A DNA stretch of 64,000 nucleotides from Alnus glutinosa (lineage: Eukaryota; Streptophyta; Magnoliopsida; Fagales; Betulaceae): assembly GCF_958979055.1 (NCBI RefSeq), contig NC_084892.1, positions 377,001 through 441,000 of the forward strand, given 5' to 3'. The stretch's first letter is position 1. The number at the start of each line of letters is the position of its first letter. Below, piece by piece: positions 37,301 through 49,800 of this stretch. The notes under the pieces are model-generated. The model was not told where the DNA came from, did no database searches, and saw only the letters and a list, made by a program, of their open reading frames with translations. The position numbers and the translations under genes are program-made.

Positions 37301-39953
37301 TAGACCGGCTGGCGTGTCCAGGGATTCAGCTGTTGAGGGTGACGTTTCTCTGCAAGGGGATGGCGTGTTTGGAGTGTTCGAGAAGGTTTTTGAAATTCTG
37401 GGCCACTTCTCCAAGGCGCTGGTTTGGGCCTGTGGCTTTTCGAAAAAGTTGGGCTCTAAGTCTTTGTTTGGGTTTAAACGTAGGGTGGGTTTTGTGGCGG
37501 GCCGGGTGCTTAAGAGGGTTAAGTCTGTTTTTAAAGGGTTTCGGGTTGGGGCTAAAGTGATTAAGCCCAATACCAAGTTGGATGCTGTTTCGGGCCATAA
37601 GCTGTCTTCGGTTTTTGGTGCGATTTCGGGGCAGGGATCGGGTCCGAGGTGTCTTCAGCATTTGGCGGAAGTCCATGGGAGCGCTCTTCGGCCGGACATG
37701 ACGTCGGCGGCAGATCCTGGGGTGGATCTGGGTCTATCACATTCCGGGGCTGGTTCTAGGGATCGGCAGCTCGTTCCAATGGTCGAGTCCGTCAATCAGG
37801 CTACCGTTCTTCCCCCCATTCCTGTGCCGGTGTTGCGTCCTCTTGTGCTTATGAGTGATCTTCCTTCTGGGGTGCGGTCTTCTATGGTTTCAAGTTTTTC
37901 CGGTTCAGGGCTCATCCATCGGCAGGCAGTGGTTCTTCCGTCGGCTGGCTCTGTCTTGGTGAGGTCAAGCGTTGAGGAATTTCAGTTTGGTGAGCCTGGT
38001 GCCTCGTCAAGCGGTGCTGGGCATGCTTCCGTTGGCGTTGCTTCTGGTGCTCCTTCAGGATCTCTCCTTCGACAGGCAGTGTGCATTCGGATGCCCTTGC
38101 CTTGGTAAGGAGTTTTGGTGGGGTTCCTCTTTTTGGTAAGTTTGGAGGTCCTCCTGGGGTTTCGGCTTCCATTCCCCCTTTTCATTGGGTCTTGTTTCCT
38201 TAGTGGCCAAGGCAGTTCTCCTCTGTGTTTGGGTGCCCCTAGTTACCTGGTTTGTCATCTGGGGTCTTTGAGGTGGGGGAATCTTCAAAGGGGATTGATC
38301 CGAAGGAAAGTGTTGTTATTTACCCCAGGGTAGTGAAAGATAGTAGGTCGTGTTTTCGCACGATGGGGGTTACGTTTGTGGGATCTGATCAGAAGGGATT
38401 TCTGGATTTTTTGACTTTGATTGAGGATGAGTGCTATGCCTCTAATTCCCCTCCTAAGAAGGTTAAGGAGATAAAAAGGAAAAAGGGGAAAAGAGAGGTC
38501 AAGAATCTAGAATGTTCTATTAATTTCGATGCTAGGGGAGTGGGTTCTAGCCGGGTTAGGGGCAAGAAGTTGGGGGTTTGATGTAGTATTCTTCTTTTGG
38601 GTTTTTCGGGTGTCTTTTTTTTTTTTTTTGTGGTGTCCTTTTTGTATACTTCATGTATGCTTAGGGACGCCTTTTACGCTTTTTAATGCTATTTTGTTTA
38701 TTACCTATCAAAAAAAATATATGCAATGTCCACTCCACCATCCAAATTAGGGTTAAAATTAATGTAATAGTGGGCAGATGCATGGTAGGGCGCACTAAGC
38801 TGTCAAAATTAATGGATTAGTGCCTTTTAATTTGCAATGTCCTCCCTACATCGTCCCCCAACTAATATGTTAGTTTTGACACTCATTTGGGGAAGGTAGG
38901 TTGGATATTGAATGACCCCATAGTTTTGGGTAGATAGCTGAAATTAACTATTTCGTTTTGTTTCAAGAAATTTTATTGGTTGTGCTTGTGTATTTTCATT
39001 TCAGGTTCCTAGCACAGAGATTGACAAAACCCCTCCCAAGTTCTTCACACATTGGGATCCAGACTCTAAAATGTTTACGGTTAGTTTATTTAATACTTGC
39101 TCAACTGCTTCCTATGTTTTTAGATGTGATTTGGCACAAAGACTGACAGTTTGATTGAACAGTCTAGATGGTCTGAGTTGCTTATAAGTCAGTGGACTAA
39201 AAAGCTTGTGTAACCTAGACATGTCATTTGATTTGCCTGTGGGTCAGCTCTTGGTCTTAATTCTCGTTGTAGCTCTCCCTGTCTCTCAATTTATTTTGGC
39301 ACCTAATGACGCAACCAAGTAGACCAGCTTACCTGCCGGCTGAATTGCATTGGACAATCTTTTCTTTCATAGGCCACTTGCTAGTCTGGTTAAAATACAC
39401 TGAATTTTATTTTTTCAAGTTTTTTTGTTGGTCTGTATCTGCTAATGGTAACTTATCTGACCTTTTTTTTTTTTTTTTTTTTGTGACTATCAATGTGAAG
39501 TTGCAATTATATTTTAAAATCAAGCCACCAGAGGCAAGCAAACCTCAACCTGCCCCTGCAGCCAACGGCACAGCGGCCCCTGGTGTCCCAACAAGGCCTT
39601 TGCCACCACCACCCCAAGGTCCACCCCCACCACTTCCTCCAACACAAGGAGGGCCACCTGGTGCACCTATTGGAAATCCTCCTAGAGCCCCTCCTCCAAT
39701 GTCTGCTTCATTCCCCCCACCACCTCCTACAGCAAATGGCCCTAGGCCTATGCCTCCTGGTGGGACTCCACCTGTCCCTCCCCCACCTCCTGTTGGTAGT
39801 GGCATGATGGCGAATTTCACTCCTGGTACTAGGCCTCCAATGCCTCCCTCACATGGTTTTCAAGCTCAACATATGCAGGGCCAAGGTGTTCGTCCGCCAC
39901 CGCCACCTCCTAGCATGGGGCAACATGTCCCCAGGCCACCTGCGTCTCAGTAA
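33315..39953 (+). CDS. SF3A2: Splicing factor 3A subunit 2 (SF3a66/PRP11)
   Basis: Core U2 snRNP protein needed for prespliceosome assembly in the nucleus. Exons are 33315-33466, 33568-33737, 35679-35755, 35927-35992, 36163-36237, 39005-39079 and 39501-39953, giving 355 residues. The N-terminus starts MDREWGSKPGSGG, as in the family. A matrin-type zinc finger is visible (C54, C57, H70, H76, within YECKLC to HTQGKRH), followed by the conserved GRPGYRVTKQ, YPEIEDLAKPRHRFMSSYEQ and KFFTHWDPDSKMFTLQLYF blocks. The last about 130 residues are Pro/Gly-rich, resembling the animal protein. Intron 2 begins with GC (exon end at 33737, then gcaag) and ends with AG, a rare but functional class. Intron 5 is 2.8 kb because of nested transposon insertions. 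The gene converges on the downstream PIP5K. Confidence 0.95.
34321..35000 (-). mobile_element. LINE 3' fragment, antisense in SF3A2 intron 2
   Basis: The minus strand encodes the C-terminal zinc-binding domain that follows plant LINE reverse transcriptases (zf-RVT): VDRCCICKKNGESVNHLLIHC at 34571-34801, then W-FF-FGLSWV and WW-G-PRS. The frame is broken further downstream. The 3' end abuts a (TG)n(TA)n run at 34298-34329. It is truncated at its 5' side and not functional. Confidence 0.75.
36301..38938. mobile_element. Old MITE in SF3A2 intron 5, split by a LINE
   Basis: The left end gctatccaccctaaac and the inverted right end (plus strand gttttgggtagatagc) match over about 35 bases, including a shared gggtcatt. 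Without the LINE and its second target copy the element is about 300 bases. No target duplication is evident. The LINE at 36401-38715 lies inside it, so the MITE is the older insertion. Confidence 0.6.
36401..38715 (+). mobile_element. Non-LTR retrotransposon (LINE) lacking the reverse transcriptase ORF
   Basis: Flanked by a 19-bp direct repeat (36382-36400 and 38716-38734) and ending in tatcaaaaaaa, the typical plant LINE 3' end. From 36626 it encodes a gag-like ORF1 in broken frames: MESRFFAEAKSFRF, RVEEVLGNPGIEDF, GRILFPEGRDGRGW, GRPSFAKVV, then a long GC-rich low-similarity stretch (37113-38108) and a final basic segment ending near 38581. ORF2 (endonuclease and reverse transcriptase), which in full-length relatives follows here, is absent and the 3' UTR follows directly. 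It starts with a CT run (36405-36430). Frameshifts make it non-coding now. Confidence 0.75.
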
Positions 39954-40660
39954 GCAATTATCTATATGGTAGTTGTGCGAGAACGGTGTTCGACTACAGT
40001 GCATTTATTTTCTCTAATTTGAGGGGAATTATATGAGGGATAAAGATGCGGTTATCCATATACTTTAGCTGAATTGAAGCTCGATCTGGTTAGCAATATG
40101 TAAGATATTTGAGGGTTTCAGTTGATTAACTTGTCATTTTTCCAGAATCAATACATTTTTTCCCTTTTTTATTTTTATTTTTATTTTTTGGAGATACCTG
40201 AAGTCTCCTCGTGGTTGTTGGATCGATTTTTCTACTTGTTTGTTCCATATCAAATGCAAAACATAGCTTCAATATGCTGCTTGGTGTTACACCTGTAGTG
40301 TCTCATAGGAAATGTTGTTTTTTTCTCCTGAACAATCGATGGGAAAAGGGAAAATTACCACCGGGGGGGGGGGGGTGTTGTGAATGTGCTTAAAATGCGC
40401 TGACAGAAACCAATAGAGAGAAAGGTTATGCACGTACTTTGAATTGCTACCAATTCTCGGTGTAAATGATGGCATCAATTTTGTTGATATCTGTGTTGGA
40501 TGGGAAGTCAGGTGCACCACAGCAGTTTATGTGCAATTGGCAATTGCTCTGGAACAGGGCGGTGCCATTTATCATGTAGTTTGTAAATTCAATGTGGTTT
40601 CAGTGTTGTATATCTAATCAAGTAGATATTCATGATTTATTGGAGATGGTGGAAAGGCAT
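39954..40660 (+). other. Presumed 3' UTR and downstream flank of SF3A2
   Basis: Unique-looking sequence after the stop codon, with a T-rich run near 40160-40190 and a run of 11 G at 40363-40373. No gene recognised. The polyadenylation site is not identifiable. Confidence 0.4.
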
Positions 40661-40987
40661 TTACTTCCATGAGCAAAAGGTTGATAATGGCGTAGAAACG
40701 TAGGCAAAATATACAATTTAAATGCTGTAAAACTTAATTTGGATTATGAAATGATTCATTTCCATTTTACTTGTAATTGAGAGGATCTTTTTTCGATATG
40801 GCATTGTGGGTCATAAACCAAGTTCTTAAGGGAGCCGCTCTTCTCTCCATTTCAAATGGAGAAGCCATATTTCATGATACATATTATATTTTACAAATTT
40901 AATAATTGTGCATACATTGTGACATGGGAAATATGTTACTACATTTAAAAATTTTAAAGGACTTAATATTATATACATCGTTAAATG

Positions 40988-41014
<27 letters not shown>

Positions 41015-41028
<14 letters not shown>

Positions 41029-41337
41029 CTTTGTAATGCCCATAATTTCATAGAGAAACGCAATTTATCATCCGGTAAGTTAAACGCTATTGTAGTTAGT
41101 CGTGAGAAAGCCATTTCCCCTAGGCTCTATATCCTTTGGAAATGTTGTTTAAAATGCTATATGATAATATAGGCCTCTATATATATTCCTTTGTAATGCC
41201 CATAATTTCATAGAGAAACGCAATTTATCATCCGGTAAGTTAAACGCTATTGTAGTTAGTCGTGAGAAAGCCATTTCCCCTAGGCTCTATATCCTTTGGA
41301 AATGTTGTTTAAAATGCTATATGATAATATAGGCCTC
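41015..41337 (+). repeat. Perfect tandem duplication of about 160 bases
   Basis: The 160 bases from 41021 to 41180 recur from 41181 without a mismatch until about 41337. The unit begins at the end of a (TA)n run (40993-41026), which may have seeded the event. No gene lies in it. Confidence 0.95.
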
Positions 41338-42075
41338 ATAGAGGTGAAAGGCTTCTCTTTTCAACCTTTACTAAGAAATAAATAAATAAAATTGGCCACG
41401 GCTACCAAACCTTCGAGTTCGAGCCATGAAAATCAAGCAGACGTGTAGGAACCGAATGTGCTACTAAAATTGAACACATGCCCGATACATTTTTCTCTAT
41501 ACTTTAATTTGGAGATAGGGATTCCACGCAATTCGAGTAGCCCTCACAAAGGGAAGCTGCCCAAGACAAATGGACTTTATAGTCCCCTCTTCATTTGAAC
41601 TGCCTGAATTGCATGCGATTCAGATATCTCAATTTGGATGTATTTCTACCTAGGGGTCCATGATATCTCAAGGTTTTCAGTGAATGCTCTCATCAGATCT
41701 CTAATATGGTAGTGTATTAATATCTAAAACGCTTCCTTGATTTTCTCCTCCAGAAGCCTGTTAATCTGTGATATTTTCGCCACATCCTTCAAGCTCATAT
41801 TGTGAACACTAAATCCACGAATGAAAGACTAATTGAATACAACAGGAATGAAAGAAAATTGACTTAAACTTGATGTGCTCTGAGAGATAACCAAATAACC
41901 ATGAGAACAGAAAATCAAACTCACTCTATCAACAACATTTTGATGTGCTAAGACCTGACTTTGCCCATTTCACAATACTTACAACACAAGTTGACGCTTC
42001 TTCCCATTAATTACCCTTGCATGAAAATGATCACAACTGCCAGAAGAAGAATGTTGTGTATTTAGAACCAAAATT
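41338..42075 (-). other. Spacer and presumed 3' UTR of the PIP5K gene
   Basis: No gene recognised. The part nearest 42075 is probably the 3' UTR of the minus-strand kinase. The rest is unremarkable spacer between the convergent SF3A2 and PIP5K genes. Confidence 0.4.
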
Positions 42076-44725
42076 TTAACTTGTTAATGCATTTGGAGGG
42101 AACACCTTTTGAATGAACTCCAAGAAGCGACTTGAGTAGAACGTAGGATCCACAGCGGAGATGGACAAGGAATCAAACTGAAGAGATTTATATGCATGTT
42201 CGATCTTCTTAGTCGTGTTGTACTCTTGCAAAATATCTATGATACCCAGGTAGAGAACAACATCGTATGCCTCATGGAACATTTGGGTTTCCTCATTTCC
42301 TGGAATCCGCTCTGCCCTTGCCGGCATGTTCACACCAAGCTGGATTTGGAACCTGCTTATCGAAGTTGTAAAGAAAAGTAAATTCAAATGCTGCAGAAAT
42401 AGGGTAGTAGCTATTCCATGGGTCTACAGGGAGGCCTTCTCTTATTCTGATATTTACCTGAGTCGCCTAAATCTTTGAAGACGTTCTAAGATAGAACATC
42501 TTTCTAGTGATGGCATTGATGAAGCATGTAAATATTTTACAATTTAGCTGTCTACTGCTCTGGGGCATTCCTAATTTTCTTCAAACAATCATATATCTGA
42601 TTCATTTTAACACACACCTAGGCGTTTCAAGAAATCATACCTTGCTGTACCAGGAAGAAGGAGATCAACTTCCTCATCACCAGCAGCTGATGCTCGTAAT
42701 CGGCTACCCCTGATGTGAGGGCCCACAACAACGCTATCATCATCTGTTCCACGAGGGACCAAAACAAGGCCTTGGGGGTAATTGGAGATCTCATCCTCTA
42801 GAGCGTCTGAATTGGAACATAAGCAACAGAATTTTGATATTAGTCCTGTGTCTTAATGAACAGTGTAACTATGAAGTTGTGGACAAACGATAAATAACCA
42901 GAGCAGGTCAGAATTTTTGCATGCTACAATTCAGATGGGTGTAGGTCATATACCAAGTGCAAGAATAGGATTCAAATCCTTTTTTTTTTATAAGTAAATA
43001 GGATTCAAATCCTAACTGGTTAAATACATAGGAAATATGAAAAAACTTATCACAATACATATAACAAGAACCAAAAAGGACATAAACCAATTTGTCGTAA
43101 ATGTTAAATAAAGAGGGCGCTAAGTTTTCAAATTGGAACTTAGCCCGAATACTTGGATTATCAAGCTATCAACATAGGAACTGCTACATGTCAACCCTAA
43201 TCCCATTAACAAATGTGATTCTAAAATTATTCCAGGATTACTTGTACTACATCAAGATCATAACGACAATACTCAACATATTGATCTAGTTCAACTTAAA
43301 ATAGCTCAAAGATAATCTTTCTCATTACTTAATACTTAATGAGTGTATATTACTACCTACTAGTAACTCTTCACACTAGTTCTGTCACAAGTTTCCTACT
43401 GGTTCTCATTTACCTTCTTTTTTCTTTTTTTAATTTCCGTGTAACCTTCTAATCATGAAAAGACACCAGAGAACCGAATCAAATTGCTTCCTAAAATTTC
43501 ATGAACAGATTATGCAGGAGCACAAATTTTAAAAAATAAGACATTATACAATACCTACCTTCTTCTGCAAGCCTTGCCAATCCATCTGCTGTCATATTTC
43601 GGTAGAACATAAGAGAGCGCAGGTGCTGGGGAGCTCGATAATGCACACCTAACAAAAGGCTGTAATCCATAATGTGCTGTGCTTCCAAAAATTTACTGTC
43701 AATCTCAATCTGCCTGAGTTAAAAATAAAAAACACATTTGAGGAAAGTGTGGCCAATATCTGTCGTAACAATAAGCACTACAGCTAGCCAGCATGAGATG
43801 GATACCACAGTTCAAATCCTATCATTTAAAATAATAATAATAATAATAATAATAATTGGAACTCAGAATGTTTACAAAAATATGGCATCCATACAGAAAC
43901 TGTTATGGTTTTCAATTAACTAAGGAAGAAAAAAATTATTTGCTTGGGATCTTCATGCCCTCGCTTACCACATCAGGTTATATAACCAGGGGTCCACTGG
44001 TATATTACTTAGTTTACAAACCTCTGACAGGTGAACCCCAAAGTAGCAAAGAAGTTTACTGAACATCTTTGAAAGTATCACTTACTTCAATAAAGCCTCC
44101 CGCCAAGAGGGTTCCAAATAAAAGCAATAGTTTAGATCCAAATCTTTAAGTGTTGTATTCTCATCAATTTCAACCTTGTCTGCTGATCGTCCTAGGGATG
44201 AACCCTTCAAATCAAATCTTCGATGGATCCTTAACTCTGTGCAGAACATATTTCCCATCACTACAAAACGAAACTGCAAGGTAAGAATTAAATTAAAAAT
44301 ATTAGCTTCTTGTGAAAAAGGAAAAAAAAAAAAAAAAAAAAGGAAAAGCATCTCACGTTATTGAAGCAGGTTTAATGAAAGAAAACATGAGAAAAAGTCA
44401 GAATCAGCTCTAAAACATAGTAATATCGCTGGATTGTAAATATTAAGAGTAACTTATAACCGGCCACGACATTAACATACATCATACATGCAAAAATGCT
44501 TCCGTACAGAAACAAACTTCACTGTGCTGATTACCTTTTGACCACTTGAAGGCTTGATTCTGTGAAGGCCAAAAAATTTTGTAATGAGTGTGTTCTCATA
44601 CGTTCTCACATGATGATAGTACTTTGGAAGCATTCTTAGAAGGACCTACACATCAAAACTTTGGTCACTAGAATTTAGAGGTATATAATGAGAAAGAAAC
44701 GGAAAAGAACATATATATGTGTGTG

Positions 44726-44756
<31 letters not shown>

Positions 44757-45450
44757 AGCAGATGAATCACAGTTCATAACTACATTCTTGGTGAAGCATG
44801 ATTTTTTCTATTTCAAGCAGAAGCATATGAAAACCGGTCATATCAGCTCCTGAAAGTGAAAGGTGTATTAATCACTCAAAAGTAGCCTTTAGTATACTGA
44901 ATCCTGAACAAGGTATCATCTAAACCAGAATATTATCATCCAAGCTAGCCTCTGATGGCATCTGATCAAAGATGATAATATAAACAACAGAATTGTAAAG
45001 ATTTTTGGTAAAGAAGGAAACGGGGATTTGATGGCAATGAAAGTTTGACACACTATTTGAAAATTGGAACCCTGTGATGTTACAATTTACTAAGCAATAT
45101 CCATAAGTGAAAAGTGGCTATCTTTGTACCAAAAATCCAGTAATTGAAAAACAAAAAGTTAATACCTGTCAAACATTATTAATCTTTTATCTTAGAGGAT
45201 GCACAAACCTTTACTTCAGATTTTCGCAGTGTCTTAATCATGAAACGATCATCTTGAGACAGGAAAAAAACACTACCACTTTTCCCAGGAGAAGAAAGTT
45301 CCCTGAGAGCATCATTCCCACAAATGGACATCATGTAATCTGCAGCATCAATCTTGAACAATTCCCTCAAATTCCTACAATGAATTTTCACAAGGACATC
45401 AGTATCAATAACATCTTCTTTCCTTCTAATGGATATCAACACCATGAGGA

Positions 45451-45484
<34 letters not shown>

Positions 45485-48261
45485 CAAAATCCCCCAAGCA
45501 TGTGTCAAAAGGCATTATTACTTACCGGCAATTATATTTGCAAGACAAGGGTTTTCCAATTTTGTTCTTTTATCCAAAAGAATAAAGACATTTGACTATG
45601 ATCTCCATTTACACTTTACAAACTGATTGACTTACAAAATGATAGCTAAATGCAAAGTATCCCTGTCATAGATAAGGAACAGCACAAAGTCAAGAATTCA
45701 ACCATTCTCAGATTAACAGTGATATCATTAAGATGTACAATTTGAATGGTGCATCATCATCTTGTAAAAGTGGTTACAGAGGGCGTGGAGAGGGCAACTC
45801 GTGAAGGCTAAGCAGGAGGTGGATATGGCACCTTCAGATTCTAGGTTGACCTGCAAGCCCTTTTTTCTTGGTCGGGTTATGTTCGGTGTTGGGTTATTTG
45901 GGTTTTTCTTTTGCTTGCCTAGTTAGGTGTTTCCTATTGTATGCTGCCTGTGTATTTTGGGATGCCTCACACTTTTAATCAAATTTGAATTAATTATTTT
46001 TTTAAAAAAAAAAAAAAAAATCGATGCTATGGAAGATATTTTTTTCAAATGTTTATTATGCTCATCATGGGCACTGCACCTACAAGGAATAACAAGTAAA
46101 AGAAACACTACAATCACAAAAATTTCTGAAACATTATATATATACAAAAATTGAAAAGTGAAATAATTATGTTAATCTGGTATGTTGCTAATTAAAGCAT
46201 AAGAGTTCGTCAAACACTAGGATTAACCATAACAAGTATGCCGTATAAATGCATCATACAAAATAAATCGGCCCCACACAAGATTCACCAAAGCATATTG
46301 AAAAATTCAACTACTAACCTGAAAACCATTGGGCAATAATCTTTCCACTTAAAATCCTCTGATTGATGTGGTGGCGTCAATTGGGACCCTTCTTTGGGAA
46401 AATTCATCCAAAAGCTAGCCCGGGGACCAAAATCTGATGCCCGAACTTCTCGCTTCTGTATGGGCGTAATTTTCCCCACAGTATATCTGTTCATATTCTA
46501 ATGCATGGTCAACATTAACCTTCTAAAACAATGTAATGGAAGATGAGATAACAACAAAAATAATTGTAGATTTTGACTGTCTTTCCCAGGATAGCCAGAT
46601 ATTTTCTATCTATCGGGAGAAACTCTAAAAGCACACATGAGAAGCAAAGTGAAGGAGAAATATGTTGTGGCTCTTTGACAATTCTTGTGGAGTCATACAT
46701 TTCTCTCTATTTTTTGTAATTATTTTCTTTGTTTCAATGCAATGAGATAATTATCATAGGAGAGAATAAAAGATTACTGCAGTGAATAATAATATTTTTA
46801 TTTCAAAAGAAATGATAAATTTAAAGGCTTATTTTTATCAAGAAACCATGCAGAGTAAATTAAAAAAAAAAAAAAAGAAAAAAAGAAAAAGAGAGAGAGA
46901 GAGAGAGAGAGAGATGGATAGAGCAATGTAATGAAGAGTCATAATTGCAGCAGCCTAATTACGGGAATATATTATGAGTCAGAAACTTAAAAGCACCTGA
47001 TTCCAAGCTGTAAACTGAGCATTAGGTCATAACTCCTGTGACCTTTAATGATAGCTTCACCGGGCCTCTTAACCTCCTTTTCAAGTTTCTTTTGAAGTCG
47101 TTTTGCTCTTCTAGATGATGGCGAAAAACTACTATTTAATACAAGCTCACTGATTAATACTCCTTGCATATATTCTCGTTCTAGTATTGGAGCATTCGTC
47201 TCAACCTCTTTTTCACCATCTTCTTGCAAAAACTCAGTTAATCCTAATGATGATTCATGTCCAATCACTTTTTCAATAGATACCTCAAGACTCCAGCGCC
47301 TTTCCAGGGAAACATTTCTGCTGCGAGATTGCTCTAAATTTAGCAGGCTTCCTTTGGAGAGCTTATCAGATGAATGACGGCGAGATCTCTGGTTTGCACC
47401 AACCTTAATATTTCCCATATCTACAGAAGCAGCATGATGGATATGTGAAAGGTTCTGCTTTCTCAAATCTGGCAACAGCCCTCTTTTCCTCAAAGCAGTG
47501 AGGTAAAGTTCTTGTACAGCAGGAAGCCGGCTACCTCTTGGATAAAATGATCCCTTTCCATCCTTCAAGCCCCGTGTCCAAGTTCCAACATAGCAGCCCC
47601 CATCACTCCATGTGTATGCGCCAAATCCATGCATCATGCCATTTAACCAGCTTCCTTCAAATGAGTCCCCATTTGTCCAAGTAAGAGTTCCTTTCCCTGA
47701 CATTTTCCCACCTTTCATGTTCCCTAGATAAACATTTCCATTAGCCCATGCGTACTTACCTGGCCCTTCTGCTGCACCCTGCATCCAAGAGCCTTCAAAG
47801 ACATCTCCATTAGGATAATTTTGAATTCCTAATCCATGTTTGACATTAAACCGCCATCGTCCTTTGTAGGTCAAACCATCAGATCCAATATGTGTCCCTG
47901 TACCATGCATATAACCACTTGAAAATTCACCCTCATAAACCGCTCCAGAAGGCCATTGCAGTTTTCCATTCCCATGCTTCATCCCCCGTCTCCACTCCCC
48001 CTCATATATGCAACCATCTGACCAGACATACTTTCCCATACCCTCAGGGATGTTGCCGAGCAATGACCCAGAATATGATTCCCCATTGGGAAGTAAGAGC
48101 TCTCCAAATCTAAACCCAGCAGTTTCAGAAGTATGACCAACTTCACCATTAGTTAATATGGATGTGCTGTCTCTATCGGAAATGGCATCAAGAGATTTTG
48201 TTCTCTCTGCAAAAGAAACTGCTTCTCCCACGTTATCAACAATGGCCACAGGGCCAGACAT
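42076..48261 (-). CDS. PIP5K9: Phosphatidylinositol-4-phosphate 5-kinase with MORN repeats (PIP5K9-like)
   Basis: Makes PI(4,5)P2 from PI4P at membranes, feeding phospholipase C, actin and traffic control. Eight coding exons: 48261-46997, 46486-46319, 45374-45209, 44645-44535, 44273-44086, 43713-43559, 42806-42641 and 42352-42076. All are in phase and give 831 residues. The first exon carries eight MORN repeats (about residues 63-246, e.g. [12 protein letters not shown]), then a basic linker. The kinase domain starts at YTVGKITP (about 422). It contains [22 protein letters not shown], the [11 protein letters not shown] core and the activation loop [22 protein letters not shown]. Plants combine MORN repeats with a type I/II-like PIPK domain. 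The [21 protein letters not shown] start recalls Arabidopsis PIP5K9, which is my paralogue choice from memory. The start is the first ATG; the in-frame codon upstream is TTG. Intron 2 holds a LINE tail. Confidence 0.93.
45453..45482 (+). repeat. Poly-G run of 30 bases in PIP5K intron 3-side flank
   Basis: Homopolymer of G on the plus strand lying about 80 bases upstream (in transcript direction) of the third coding exon. It is read as C in the transcript. It sits within the intron between 46318 and 45375, close to the acceptor. True length may be uncertain in assembly. Confidence 0.85.
45770..46020 (+). mobile_element. LINE 3' tail in PIP5K intron 2
   Basis: The stretch ends with a run of ctgtgtattttgggatgcctcac, then ttttaatcaaatttgaatt and a poly-A, matching the 3' UTR style of the LINE in SF3A2 (cttcatgtatgcttaggg...ttttaatgc). 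It is 5'-truncated and antisense to the kinase. No clear target duplication was found. Confidence 0.5.
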
Positions 48262-49533
48262 GCATAATGGCAAAAAGGAAACAATTCCTTAAAAGATTTC
48301 AAGTGTCTTATAAGTTCTCATAAGCCATATGACAAGATGGGGTATCACTAAAAGATCTTACTGTGGAACTGTAAAAACAACCTCTCAAACTCCTTTTCCT
48401 TTGATCTATTAACAGAAGAGAGATTAGAAACTTAATATTAGCTCAAGATAGCTTATTGGAGCAAAGAAGGAAGTAACATATAAAGCCTTAAAAGGCAAAG
48501 GAATTCACATAGGAATCCTATATATTGGCAAATTTATACAACTAAAATATGACCTCCAAAAGACAAGACTTGGAAAAGGAAGAGGTTAAAAACAGAAACA
48601 AGATGCATAGACAGAAATGAAGTAACTCAGAATAATAAGGAAGCAACCAGTTATCAAAATGCTAACTACCTGCGAATATGAAAAGCAGGGCACATATCCA
48701 ACTTTTGAATCAGCATTTTCAAATTACTTTATCGAGTTAGAAACCTCTTTTGAAAATGTCACTATCCAATTATTCCACTTAGAGAAAAACATACAAAAAG
48801 GAAACGAAAATAAACCTTCAAGAAAAATTTAATTCGTGTTCTTCCATCCTTTTCATGTTCTAGGTTTTGAGAACAAAACAGAAAACCCATTTTCTTTATT
48901 CAGACCCAAAACTCGTCCTAAATTTTATTTTTTTTTTTGGATGAATAAGCTTTCATTAAAACCAACAAACGAGAATACACACCAGAATTAACTGGTTCCC
49001 ATCTCAAACATTACTCGTCCTCAAATTTAACAAGCAGAATTAAGAGGTAGCCAACCTATCACAAAATCAGTCAACCAAACCCTAAATTGTCACATAGTTG
49101 GCAAATAATATTTCTATTTTTGATCTATTAAAAAAAAAAAAAAAAAGGTTTATAGTAATTTCCATTTCGGCTCCGGATTCAACTCAAGGAGATTTTTCAA
49201 AAACTAAACAATTCAATTCTCGAGAACTCAAGCTACAAGCATATAATAATAAAAGGAAATAAAACTGGGTTCAAATCACAATCATTTTTCCATTCTTTTT
49301 AGCCGACTTTCTTCAATCTGAATCCCAAAGAATCACATATTTCAGCTAATTTCTGCTACAAGTAGTGGATATCCTCAAAACCAAAATCATCAAAATAATT
49401 TCTTAAACTTAACCGAAACTCAAAGAGAAACCAGCTTCAAACCACTACATACCTCGCAAACAAGAGACATCACAAATGAGAATCAAAGCAAACGCAACCT
49501 CTACAATCACACACACACACACACACACACACG

Positions 49534-49574
<41 letters not shown>

Positions 49575-49800
49575 TATATGTATAGACCTTCAATGGAGAG
49601 AGTTAAAAAGAGCTGTTGAAGATTGATGAAGACTGAAGACGCGGTGGTAGTTAGCGACTTTTGAAGCTTTTCTTTTCTCCGTTTTCGCTTTTGAACCAAA
49701 TATTTTTTACGGTTACGAATCCCAAGCTGAGTGAGAAGTAACAACTACGTACGCTCTCTTTCATTTTTTAAATCGAAATCTTTCAAAATTTACCTGCCTT
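48262..49800 (-). promoter_or_regulatory. 5' UTR intron, leader exon and promoter-proximal region of PIP5K
   Basis: No coding sequence. A leader exon is likely somewhere near 49450-49750, where CT/AG-rich DNA and a compound (AC)n(TA)n(AG)n repeat (49509-49574) lie, with an intron down to the coding exon. This layout is inferred from the spacing and from the gene family, which usually has a leader intron. Confidence 0.4.

Noticed and set aside
39545-39820. Gly-rich minus-strand frame
   Set aside because: Mirror of the Pro-rich C-terminus of SF3A2.
48262-48273. Upstream start for PIP5K adding four residues
   Set aside because: The codon at 48273 is TTG; the ATG at 48261 gives the usual MSGP start.
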